Below are positions 1-6,110 of a stretch of 34,494 bases of DNA, piece by piece. The first letter of the stretch is position 1, and each line of letters begins with the position of its first letter. Where the stretch lies: NCBI RefSeq assembly GCF_001425705.1, contig NZ_LMDC01000004.1, forward strand, positions 682 to 35,175. The letters run 5' to 3'. Made by a program: the position numbers and the translations under genes. The DNA comes from Pelomonas sp. Root1217. Lineage in GTDB: Bacteria > Pseudomonadota > Gammaproteobacteria > Burkholderiales > Burkholderiaceae_C. The notes below the pieces were generated by a model. The model was not told where the DNA came from. It made no database searches and worked only from the letters and a program-made list of their open reading frames with translations.

Positions 1-7
1 CAGGTAA

Positions 8-283
8 ATGAACAGCGTCGTGCACACCATTGATTCATCCAGCGGCAAGCGTCGACTGCAAGTAGTGCGACGCGCGGACGGACTGTTCGGGTATCAAGAG
101 CAGTACTGCTACACCAACGCGCTGGCTGGCGTCGACCGTTGGGCATCATTGCCGCCGACGTCCTCCCTTTTCGAGAGCCTAGAAGCTGCTGTCCGAGAGG
201 CGCCGTACCTTTTCGAATGGCTGGCTGCCGATCACATTTCTGCCCAACCTTGCACTGCAGCGGACGGCTTCGCCGCCCGCTGA
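8..283 (+). CDS. Hypothetical integron cassette protein (cassette 1)
   Basis: This 91-residue ORF occupies the first visible cassette. I do not recognise a family. It is a small soluble protein with no signal peptide or membrane segment, rich in aromatic residues in its middle (residues 27-45) and with an acidic, helical-looking stretch around residues 52-70. Its stop codon (281-283) lies inside the downstream attC, so roughly the last 13 residues are encoded by attC stem sequence; such recombination-site tails are common in cassette proteins. The upstream boundary of the cassette lies left of the window, so the start at 8 is only the best visible ATG. A function cannot be inferred. Confidence 0.6.
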   Translation: MNSVVHTIDSSSGKRRLQVVRRADGLFGYQEQYCYTNALAGVDRWASLPPTSSLFESLEAAVREAPYLFEWLAADHISAQPCTAADGFAAR

Positions 284-297
284 GCTTGACGTTGAAC
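242..297 (+). repeat. attC site 1 (integron recombination site)
   Basis: The R'' core GCCCAAC (242-248) fits RYYYAAC and the R' core GTTGAAC (291-297) fits GTTRRRY. Between them lies an imperfect palindrome around CAGCGGACGGC-TTC-GCCGCCCGCTG with one A/C mismatch, as expected for an attC that folds as single-stranded bottom strand for integrase recognition. The crossover point is predicted after G291. It separates cassette 1 from cassette 2. Confidence 0.9.
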
Positions 298-302
298 AGT
301 AC

Positions 303-575
303 ATGAGGCGGCGTCAGATATTTCGTTTTTCCGCGCAGTCGGAAACGTTGGTTGAGCAGTTTTTGCGGAGCCTTCGGAAGATCGCCTTGCTCGACGAAGA
401 GCGCGAGAGCTTTGTGTTCACGCAGCGCCCCAATGAACAGCCCTTTGAGTTTCATTGCGTGATCGTTCAGGGCGGTATTGAAGTTCAGTGGGTTGGCGAT
501 GGCCTTCTGTTCCTGGGCGCGTTCGTTGACGGACTTACTAGCGAGTTCAAACAAGTTTCGATGGAGGATGCGTGA
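303..575 (+). CDS. Hypothetical integron cassette protein (cassette 2)
   Basis: A 90-residue protein of no family I recognise. It starts with a basic stretch (MRRRQIFRF), followed by a helical segment (residues 13-35) and alternating hydrophobic residues (about 40-75) that suggest a small alpha/beta fold. The start codon is only 5 bases after the R' core of attC1 and has no Shine-Dalgarno sequence, so translation must be leaderless-like, coupled to upstream translation or weak. The stop codon ends two bases before the next attC. Base composition is visibly lower in GC than the chromosomal genes to the right, which fits lateral acquisition. The cassette spans 292-627. Confidence 0.65.
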   Translation: MRRRQIFRFSAQSETLVEQFLRSLRKIALLDEERESFVFTQRPNEQPFEFHCVIVQGGIEVQWVGDGLLFLGAFVDGLTSEFKQVSMEDA

Positions 576-576
576 T

Positions 577-633
577 GTTCAACCTTTCGCTCCAGCGGAC
601 GGCTTCGCCGCCCTCTGAGCTTCGACGTTATAG
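577..633 (+). repeat. attC site 2 (integron recombination site)
   Basis: The R'' core GTTCAAC (577-583) is the exact reverse complement of the R' core GTTGAAC that opens this cassette at 291-297, the expected signature of an intact excisable cassette. The central palindrome is close to attC1, with an additional C/T mismatch in the stem. The R' core GTTATAG (627-633) deviates from GTTRRRY but is matched by the next cassette's own attC. Confidence 0.9.
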
Positions 634-642
634 GTCAGTCGA

Positions 643-1053
643 ATGATTTGTTCCGCCGAGGAATTTGCCCGTCTCCGCATCAGCCAGATTCCGGCGGAGC
701 AAGAGCGTGCAGGGTCAGACGATGCCCCGGCTGATGTCTGGCTGGCAGTCATCGAGCGGTATCCAGATATGCGCGAGTGGGTGGCTAACAACAAGACGGT
801 GCCACTGGAGGTGCTGGATCGACTCGCCAACGATCCCTCAACTGCCGTCAGGTATACGGTCGCCGGAAAGCGCAAGCTAAGCCAGGATTTGCAGCGGGCG
901 CTCATGCGAGATCCTGATTCTTCAGTCCGACATGCCTTGGCTTGCAATGCGAAGTGCGACACGGCTGTTCTCGCGGAGCTCACTTCGGACGAAGAGCCGT
1001 TCGTCAGCGATGCCGCGAAGAAAAGATTGCAGGTGCGCAGCGGTGCCCTATAA
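643..1053 (+). CDS. LRV/HEAT-like repeat protein (cassette 3)
   Basis: A 136-residue protein whose residues about 45-130 form three or more short helical repeats, with recurring patterns such as WVANNKTVPLEVLDRLANDP, VRYTVAGKRKLSQDLQRAL and VRHALACNAKCDTAVLAEL. The repeated VR/VA-N-P-L-LA-D spacing is typical of leucine-rich-repeat-variant or HEAT-like solenoids, which usually act as protein-binding scaffolds. The N-terminal 40 residues are charged and less ordered. The stop codon TAA (1051-1053) lies inside the R'' core of attC3. No partner gene is visible, so the binding target is unknown. The repeat assignment is by eye; the cassette context is secure. Confidence 0.75.
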   Translation: MICSAEEFARLRISQIPAEQERAGSDDAPADVWLAVIERYPDMREWVANNKTVPLEVLDRLANDPSTAVRYTVAGKRKLSQDLQRALMRDPDSSVRHALACNAKCDTAVLAELTSDEEPFVSDAAKKRLQVRSGAL

Positions 1054-1104
1054 CCTGCCATTCGAGCGGACCGCCTTCGGCGTCCGCTCACCTTCACGTT
1101 GAAC
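1048..1104 (+). repeat. attC site 3 (integron recombination site)
   Basis: The R'' core CTATAAC (1048-1054) is the exact reverse complement of the unusual GTTATAG opening this cassette. The stem GAGCGGA...TCCGCTC and CGCC...GGCG closes over a TTC loop with a single unpaired C. The R' core is GTTGAAC (1098-1104). Its stem sequence differs from attC1, 2 and 4 and matches attC5, defining a second attC subtype in the array. Confidence 0.9.
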
Positions 1105-1108
1105 CGCT

Positions 1109-1492
1109 ATGTATAGGCTTCTAGTCGAACGAGTCGTGCCATTCACGCCTGGGGACGAGAGCGCGACGGTGACGTTGCGGAGCGCGCAGGGCGTCATCGA
1201 CGCGTTCTGCTGGCCGTGCGAATTGGCCCGCGGCACCTATGTCTGTGACGCTTTGTCTGGGGATGACGCGGAGGTGCAAGCTGCGTACTTGGCCGACTGG
1301 CCGGACGACGTTCGAGCGCAGCGCTCCGTCGAGCGGTTGGAGAAGGTTGGCGAGTGGTCATACAAGGGCGTAGCTCGCGTCGTCGACCAATCCCTTGGAC
1401 TGATCGAAGTGCTCGGATTCCGCATCGAAGTCGGCGAAGTCCCATGCGACGGCGCTGTTGAGTTCAGCATTTCCCGGCTCAACGTCCGATGA
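1109..1492 (+). CDS. Hypothetical integron cassette protein (cassette 4)
   Basis: A 127-residue protein of unknown function. The sequence is rich in beta-prone, alternating hydrophobic stretches (MYRLLVERVV, ATVTLRSAQG, GLIEVLGFRIEVG, GAVEFSISRL) around an acidic helical middle (residues about 50-78), which would fit a small beta-barrel or OB-like fold, but I cannot assign a family. The start lies 4 bases after the attC3 R' core, with no recognisable ribosome-binding site. The stop codon precedes attC4 by 4 bases. The cassette spans 1099-1547. Confidence 0.65.
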   Translation: MYRLLVERVVPFTPGDESATVTLRSAQGVIDAFCWPCELARGTYVCDALSGDDAEVQAAYLADWPDDVRAQRSVERLEKVGEWSYKGVARVVDQSLGLIEVLGFRIEVGEVPCDGAVEFSISRLNVR

Positions 1493-1496
1493 AGCG

Positions 1497-1553
1497 GTTC
1501 AACCCTTCACTGCAGCGGACGGCTTCGCCGCCCGCTGAGTCTTCACGTTATGC
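1497..1553 (+). repeat. attC site 4 (integron recombination site)
   Basis: The R'' core GTTCAAC (1497-1503) is the reverse complement of GTTGAAC at 1098-1104. The stem is essentially identical to attC1 (CAGCGGACGGC-TTC-GCCGCCCGCTG). The R' core GTTATGC (1547-1553) departs from GTTRRRY at one position and contains the ATG start codon of the next cassette gene. Confidence 0.9.
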
Positions 1554-1930
1554 ATCCTGAAGCTTTAGTCTTGCCACGCGACAAGTTCGATCTTGCCGCC
1601 GCTAACGCTGCAGTCGAGGCAGGGTGGCCTGCGATCAAACCTAGCGCAGAACGACTCCTGCAGTGGGTTCAGGATGCCAATTGGCCTGTTGCGCTAGTCC
1701 TCGCTCCTGCACTGGCTGCTGTCGGTGAGCCGCTTGCGCCTTATGTCCGTCGAGTGCTGGCGGGCGAAGACGAAACGTGGAAGTACAACCTCATCGGAAC
1801 GGTCGTAGCCCAATCCCAGGAACTGACTTCCGCCCTTCGCCCAGAGCTGGAGCGCATTGCGTTTTTTCCCACGCCTTCCGAGCGCGCCGAGGAGGTTTGC
1901 AATGTTGCCCGCGAGGCGCTGGAACAATGA
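1550..1930 (+). CDS. DUF5071-like protein (cassette 5)
   Basis: A 126-residue, probably all-helical cytosolic protein. The segment around residues 32-85 (AERLLQWVQDANWPVA, then LAPYVRRVLAGEDETWKYNL) resembles DUF5071, a small HEAT-like domain found in polymorphic-toxin immunity-like and stand-alone bacterial proteins; this is a recollection of the family pattern, not a search result. The ATG (1550-1552) is embedded in the R' core of attC4, so the gene has no leader of its own inside the cassette and must rely on upstream sequence for initiation. The gene ends 7 bases before attC5. The cassette spans 1548-1988. Confidence 0.7.
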   Translation: MHPEALVLPRDKFDLAAANAAVEAGWPAIKPSAERLLQWVQDANWPVALVLAPALAAVGEPLAPYVRRVLAGEDETWKYNLIGTVVAQSQELTSALRPELERIAFFPTPSERAEEVCNVAREALEQ

Positions 1931-1937
1931 GCCAGAT

Positions 1938-1994
1938 GCATAACCTGCCATTGGAGCGGACCGCCTGCGGCGTCCGCTCATCTTCACGTTAGGC
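1938..1994 (+). repeat. attC site 5 (integron recombination site)
   Basis: The R'' core GCATAAC (1938-1944) is the reverse complement of GTTATGC at 1547-1553. The stem is nearly identical to attC3, with loop TGC instead of TTC. The R' core GTTAGGC (1988-1994) is canonical. This is the last complete attC I can find in the window. Confidence 0.9.
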
Positions 1995-2028
1995 TCACCA
2001 AGACTCCCACGCTCACGGAAAGCTCGCA

Positions 2029-2484
2029 ATGCCGAAAATCGATATCGCCACGGTGCCTGTGCGCGTAGGGACCGGCTACCCGAATCCGTTCAACGAAGCT
2101 TGTGCCGGTCGAACACGTCAACGTCTCGGGGATGCCGGCGGCCTCAATGCTTTCGGCGTGAACCTCATGACCCTTCCGGCGGGAAAGTGGTCAAGCCAAA
2201 GGCACTGGCACAGTCACGAAGATGAGTTCGTTTACGTATTGTCGGGTGAGCTAACGCTCGTTGAAGATGGCGAGGAAGCCATCCTTCGTGCCGGCGACTG
2301 TGCTGCCTTTCCGAAGGGAACCGGCAATGGGCATCACCTCCAGAACCGCTGCGATAGCGTTGCCGTCTACCTCGAAGTCGGTTCTCGTCATCCGGATGAC
2401 ATGACCACATGCTCGGACGTCGACTTGAAGTCGTCAAATCGAGACGGAGCCTTTGTTCACAAGGACGGCGCGCCCTATCCGTAG
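2029..2484 (+). CDS. Cupin-domain protein (cassette 6, first gene)
   Basis: A 151-residue single-domain cupin. The metal-binding motif 1 appears as RHWHSHEDEFVYVLSGE (residues about 58-74), giving the H-x-H-x(4)-E-type ligands and the VLSG turn; the second motif lies around GDCAAFPKGTGNGHHLQN (residues about 89-106). Such cupins bind a divalent metal and serve as small isomerases, dioxygenases or sugar-binding proteins; the substrate is not predictable. Unlike cassettes 2, 4 and 5, it has a proper leader with a purine-rich GGAAAG ahead of the ATG. No attC separates it from the next gene, 21 bases downstream, so the two may travel together. Confidence 0.85.
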   Translation: MPKIDIATVPVRVGTGYPNPFNEACAGRTRQRLGDAGGLNAFGVNLMTLPAGKWSSQRHWHSHEDEFVYVLSGELTLVEDGEEAILRAGDCAAFPKGTGNGHHLQNRCDSVAVYLEVGSRHPDDMTTCSDVDLKSSNRDGAFVHKDGAPYP

Positions 2485-2505
2485 CGAGAGAGCAGGAGAC
2501 CCCAA

Positions 2506-3075
2506 ATGTCCACCTCGGTCCTCTTCATGTCGATGTCACTCGACGGATACATCGCTGGCCCGAACGACGAAGTCGGCAACCCCGGCGGCGACGGGTTCGA
2601 CCGGTTGCACGAGTGGTATGGGGACTTCTCCCGTCCATCTGGGCCGGTCGGACAATTGTGGGACGACTGGAACTCACCTGGCGCGATTCTGGCGGGGCGG
2701 CGCACTGTGGAGCAGGTCGATCACTGGGGCGGTGACAACCACGGTGTCCCGATCATCGTGCCCAGCCACCGGCCGCCAGGCCCTTCGGTAGCGAACTATC
2801 CGTTGGTGACCTACGTGCCCGACGGCATCGAGCGCGCAATGGCGCAGGCAAAGGCCGCCGCCGGGGATCGCATCGTGCTGATGCTCGGCGCGTACACGGC
2901 ACAACGGGCGCTCGAGGCTGGTGTGCTGGACGAGTTGCAGATCCACCAGATCCCGGTCCTGCTCGGTGGTGGCCGCCGGCTATTCGAGATGTTGCCTTCG
3001 CGCGTGGAGTTGGAGATTGTCCGGGTGATCGACACCCCGGAGGCCACCCACATCCGCTATCGCGTTCGTCGCTGA
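2506..3075 (+). CDS. RibD C-terminal / dihydrofolate reductase-like protein
   Basis: A 189-residue protein of the RibD-C/DHFR-like fold. The start MSTSVLFMSMSLDGYIAGP, the NADPH-site-like AILAGRRTVE (residues about 64-73) and the late motif LDELQIHQIPVLLGGGRRLF are typical of stand-alone reductases in this superfamily, often annotated as deaminase/reductase or dihydrofolate reductase family. Most lack a demonstrated substrate. An AGGAGA sequence precedes the ATG. The gene ends 10 bases before the GCCTAAC core at 3086, which suggests it closes the last cassette. Its GC content is higher than in the other cassette genes and its N-terminus resembles actinobacterial homologues, so a different donor is possible. 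Confidence 0.85.
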   Translation: MSTSVLFMSMSLDGYIAGPNDEVGNPGGDGFDRLHEWYGDFSRPSGPVGQLWDDWNSPGAILAGRRTVEQVDHWGGDNHGVPIIVPSHRPPGPSVANYPLVTYVPDGIERAMAQAKAAAGDRIVLMLGAYTAQRALEAGVLDELQIHQIPVLLGGGRRLFEMLPSRVELEIVRVIDTPEATHIRYRVRR

Positions 3076-3085
3076 GTCGGGTGGC

Positions 3086-3092
3086 GCCTAAC
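3086..3092 (+). repeat. Orphan R''-type attC core (truncated attC, end of array)
   Basis: GCCTAAC here is the exact reverse complement of the GTTAGGC R' core of attC5, as the own R'' of a cassette starting at 1989 should be, and it lies 10 bases after a stop codon as in other cassettes. No stem or R' core follows. I read it as the surviving end of a cassette whose attC was deleted. A chance 7-base match is possible. Confidence 0.45.
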
Positions 3093-3104
3093 CACGTGAC
3101 ACCC

Positions 3105-3515
3105 ATGAGTGCAGCGCCCGCCATCGAATACAAGCTCTCGCCGCCCCTAAGTGACCTGGAGCTGAACAAGTTGTTTTCTGCGTCGTGGGCGAACCATTGC
3201 CCTGCGACATTTCAGCCCGTCTTGCGCTCCAGCATGGCCTACGTTTGCGCCTACCGGGGGACCGAACTTGTCGGCTACGTCAACGTCGCCTGGGACGGCA
3301 AGGCGCATGCGTTTGTCCTTGACACCACGGTTCATCCCAGTTTCCGGCGGCACGGTATCGGAACGGCGTTGGTTCTTGCCGCGCTGGAGCAAGCCAGGGC
3401 GCGCGGGGTCACTTGGGTGCACGTCGACTTCGAGCCTGACCTGCGGGAGTTCTACAGCCGTTGCGGGTTTCGCTTGTCCGAGGCTGGTGTCTTCAACGTC
3501 GCGGGAGAGGCGTAG
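3105..3515 (+). CDS. GNAT-family N-acetyltransferase
   Basis: A 136-residue single-domain GNAT protein. The acetyl-CoA pyrophosphate-binding motif A is clear as RRHGIGTAL, preceded by the beta-4 strand FVLDTTVHPSF and followed by motif B with FYSRCGFRLSE. These enzymes transfer an acetyl group from acetyl-CoA to an amine; the substrate is unknown. I chose ATG 3105 over the in-frame GTG 3081, because the longer form would read through the GCCTAAC core. GNAT genes are frequent integron passengers, but no attC follows, so it may be the first chromosomal gene beyond the array. Confidence 0.85.
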   Translation: MSAAPAIEYKLSPPLSDLELNKLFSASWANHCPATFQPVLRSSMAYVCAYRGTELVGYVNVAWDGKAHAFVLDTTVHPSFRRHGIGTALVLAALEQARARGVTWVHVDFEPDLREFYSRCGFRLSEAGVFNVAGEA

Positions 3516-3565
3516 TCGTCAAGGTGCGTTCCGCGGGCGGGCCTTGGGCCGCGACTTGGATCGCG

Positions 3566-4396
3566 TCAACGCGCGCGCCGGCGCCGGGCCAGCATGCCCA
3601 GACAGGCCAAGCCGGCCAGGATCAGGGCCCCGCTGCCCGGCTCGGGTACCGGCACGGCGCTGGTTACGAAATGGCCATCGGTGGCCAGGCCATTGGCGGC
3701 CGTGAAGCCGTAGAACACCGGCGTGCCGACGAGGCCGAGCTGGTCGAAGCTGACTTGGGCGCTGACTGTGAAGGTGCCGAGGTTCAAGTGCTCAATGGTG
3801 CCAGTCAGCATGCCGGCGTTGTCATTCAGGCCCGAGGGCGTGTACTGCACTGAGGCATACCACTGGAAGTCGGGGTCGCGGATGGCGTCGCCCAGGCCGG
3901 TTTCTGTAGCGGCCAGCGGCGTCACGGAGCCGCCGGACAGGATCTGCAAGCTGGGCGACACCGGTTCGCCGTTGAAATGGAAGGTGTCGATGGCGAAGGC
4001 CACGCTGGCCGTGCTCAAACCGTCATAGCCGAGGCCCGAGCCCGCGCCGCCGACGCCGGCCGTGTCGCTCAGCGTGAAGGTGAAACCGTCGCCACGCAGG
4101 CCCTGGCTGACGGGGATGAAAAAGTGGAAGTCGAAGGCGAAGGCCTGGTTGAAGTCCAGGGCGATCGCATTCGGCGCGAAGCCGGCGCCGCCCTGGCCGC
4201 CGGTGCCCGCCGCTGTCAGCTGCAGGTCGCTGTAGGTAAAGCCATTGCCGGGCGTCATGTTGGACGCCGTGGCGCTCCCGTACAGCGACCAGGTCGTGAA
4301 GTCGGTGAGGCCGGTGGCCAGGCTCACTCCCTGTTGGGCATGGGCGCCAAGGCTGGCGGCAAGGGTCAGGGGCAACAGCAGTCGAGCGAGCTTCAT
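3566..4396 (-). CDS. PEP-CTERM L-type lectin-like surface protein
   Basis: A 276-residue exported protein: signal peptide at residues 1-20 (ending GAHA), a beta-rich domain at about 25-245, then the PEP-CTERM tail with PEP at 251-253, a hydrophobic segment 257-270 and the terminal RRRRAR. The central domain has legume-lectin-like features (DFHFFIPV, DGFTFTLSD, GLGYDGL, SVAFAIDTFH), suggesting a carbohydrate-binding sandwich. PEP-CTERM proteins are processed by an exosortase and released to or anchored at the envelope, typically in exopolysaccharide producers; no exosortase is in the window. GGAGA lies just upstream of the ATG. It is monocistronic, converging on the GNAT gene. Confidence 0.9.
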   Translation of the reverse strand: MKLARLLLPLTLAASLGAHAQQGVSLATGLTDFTTWSLYGSATASNMTPGNGFTYSDLQLTAAGTGGQGGAGFAPNAIALDFNQAFAFDFHFFIPVSQGLRGDGFTFTLSDTAGVGGAGSGLGYDGLSTASVAFAIDTFHFNGEPVSPSLQILSGGSVTPLAATETGLGDAIRDPDFQWYASVQYTPSGLNDNAGMLTGTIEHLNLGTFTVSAQVSFDQLGLVGTPVFYGFTAANGLATDGHFVTSAVPVPEPGSGALILAGLACLGMLARRRRAR

Positions 4397-4826
4397 GGCG
4401 GGGTCTCCGATCAGGTTGGAGGCCAGTTTTGAAGGGCACCGTTAGGCAATCGTTAGTGGCAAGGGCTTGCCTGACCCCTCAACCCCGGGGGGCATGCCCA
4501 CCATCCGCGCCCATGGCCCTCGCACACACCAAAACTCGTGCGCAGCGCCCGCGTGCCGGCCTGCTGTTGCCATGCCCGGCCCTGCGTCGCAGCCACGGCA
4601 CACGCGGCTGATGCGCGCCACCGAGGTCGGCCAGACCTGCCTCGTGGACGTGCAGGTGAAGAACGGGACCGCGGCGAGGCGGGCTTTTTCCTGTTGACGC
4701 TGCCAGCGCCCTAGCGCGAGGGCGTCAGCGTCGCGATGCGCTGAGACAGCACGCCCGGGCTGGGAGCTTTGGCGGCCACTTCTGTCTCAAAGAGAAATTG
4801 CCTTGTCGGCGTGAGGTCGTCGTTGC
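4397..4826. other. Intergenic region with a strong inverted repeat
   Basis: No convincing gene. It holds the 5' region of the PEP-CTERM gene and the space downstream of the solute-binding protein. The notable element is a hairpin at 4696-4732: GACGCTG pairs with CAGCGTC, and inside that CGCCCT pairs with AGGGCG over a 6-base loop. There is no T-run after it on either strand, so it is not a textbook terminator. A short minus-strand frame ending at 4712 might be a gene remnant, but I see no start codon or homology. Confidence 0.4.
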
Positions 4827-5711
4827 CTACTTCGGCTTAGCCTTCGTCGGCCAGCGCCGGAAGTCATACCAGAGCTCCGGGCGTTCGGCGGGCGTGGCGG
4901 TGCCAGGCGTGAGCAGCGGATTGGTGAGATCGATCACCACGCGCTCATGCAGGCGCGCACGGCGTAACCGTTCGCCGAAGTAGCGCTCAAAGAGCTTGTC
5001 AAAGCTGCCATCGGCAATTGCCTGGTTCAGTCCGCGCTCAATGTCGGCGGCAAGCTTCGTGGCCTTGCGGTTCACCATGAAGTAGGCGTCATAGGGGTAG
5101 TGCAACGCCACGCGAGACTCCACCTCGAAGCGGTCCGAGCGCTCCGCGAGCTCATCCCAGACCTCGGTCAACCCACGGGGAAAGTAGTCGAATCGTTCTC
5201 CCTGCAGCATGTTGAAGAGCGCCAGATAGGCCGAGCCAGCCACGACCGGAATGCCGTTGGCACGCAGGATCTCGGTGTCCGGCCAGCTCTGGCCTTGGCC
5301 TACCCGCAGTTGCTGAAGTTGCCGCAGTGAGTTGAGCGACGCAAAGCGTGCCTGATCTCCGCGCCGGATGAGGCCAACCCTCCAACCGAGCATGCCGCGA
5401 TTGACGGGGATGCGGATCGCCAGCAAGCGGGCTTCGCGCTCGGGCGAGGCAGGAATGGGCGCCACGTCGATCATGCGCCCCGCTTCCAGTTCGAGGACCT
5501 GGCGCTCCTGGTTCATGGTGACACCCGCATGCTCGATCCGGTATTCGGTGCCGCAGCGCGCCAACGCCAGCGCCAGCAATTGATCGGCGTAGACCGACCG
5601 ACGGTCGTCATGAACCTCGGGGCGCGGAATGCGCACGACCTCGACGGCTGCCGCAGTCTGCACCGCCGCCGTAAACCACAGTGCCGCGCAGAATCGAGCG
5701 AGCACCGTCAT
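4827..5711 (-). CDS. Periplasmic solute-binding-like protein
   Basis: A protein of about 294 residues with an N-terminal signal peptide (ending AAVQTAAAVE) and the general layout of a type II periplasmic binding protein of the SBP_bac_3 kind: an N-terminal lobe containing YADQLLALALARCG, a hinge region near LNSLRQLQQLRVGQGQSW, and a C-terminal lobe ending with LNQAIADGSFDKLFERYFGE, the usual family ending. A start at 5711 is preferred over 5732 because AGGAG lies six bases upstream. No permease or ATPase adjoins it, so it may be an orphan receptor or sensor input rather than part of a transporter. The ligand is unknown. Confidence 0.75.
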   Translation of the reverse strand: MTVLARFCAALWFTAAVQTAAAVEVVRIPRPEVHDDRRSVYADQLLALALARCGTEYRIEHAGVTMNQERQVLELEAGRMIDVAPIPASPEREARLLAIRIPVNRGMLGWRVGLIRRGDQARFASLNSLRQLQQLRVGQGQSWPDTEILRANGIPVVAGSAYLALFNMLQGERFDYFPRGLTEVWDELAERSDRFEVESRVALHYPYDAYFMVNRKATKLAADIERGLNQAIADGSFDKLFERYFGERLRRARLHERVVIDLTNPLLTPGTATPAERPELWYDFRRWPTKAKPK

Positions 5712-6110
5712 GAAGAACTCCTGCTGCTGCAACAGGTAACGATGCTACCGGTCAGTTCCCAGAAGGCCGCTGCACACGTCGAGTGGCGTTTGCATGTGGG
5801 CAAAGTAAAGCCCCGAGCGGCCAAGGCCGTTCGGGGCGCAAGAGCGCTTCACGCCGCCCGAGACGCACCCCGGAGGGGCGTGGGGCTGCGGCGTGGATCA
5901 CAGCGCAGGTGGCCCGGCAGGGCGACACCGGGAGGTGACGCAGCTGGGCCCGAATCTCATGCTTTCATGGTCGCGGGCGGTTCGCGTTTGTCCGCCTCGC
6001 CAGGGGCCGCAACGTTGCCGGGGGCCATGCACTGGTGACGGGCTGAATCATCGGCGCAGCAGGCTGCGAACAATGCCGCGATCAGCCAGGGCCGACCCGG
6101 CTTTTTCGGC
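5712..6110. other. Intergenic region with two structured palindromes
   Basis: No gene is recognised. Two adjacent strong hairpins are present. The first is at 5810-5837 (GCCCCGA and CGGC pairing with GCCG and TCGGGGC). The second is a nested one at 5850-5895, where CACGCCGC pairs perfectly with GCGGCGTG and encloses a second stem, ACG/CCCC with GGGG/CGT. The remainder up to 6110 shows no motif I can name. Confidence 0.4.
5800..5837 (-). terminator. Possible terminator of the copper operon
   Basis: Read on the minus strand, the hairpin 5837-5810 is followed by TTTACTTTG. It lies about 270 bases beyond the end of the DUF1775 gene. The stem is strong but the T-tract is interrupted, so this is tentative. 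Confidence 0.35.

Noticed and set aside
579..1097. Minus-strand open frame covering cassette 3 and two attC sites, and a similar one at 1694-2029 with the same SGRRRRSA start
   Set aside because: The shared N-terminus is just the reverse complement of the attC stem; the plus-strand ORFs fit the cassette layout better.
4441..4447. Second GTTAGGC that could pair with the orphan GCCTAAC at 3086
   Set aside because: It lies 1.35 kb away with no attC stem next to it; a heptamer recurs by chance over this distance.
4446..4458. 13-base GCAATCGTTAGTG shared with 34193-34205
   Set aside because: A few such matches are expected by chance in 34 kb, and the flanks do not match, so this is not a repeat or att pair.
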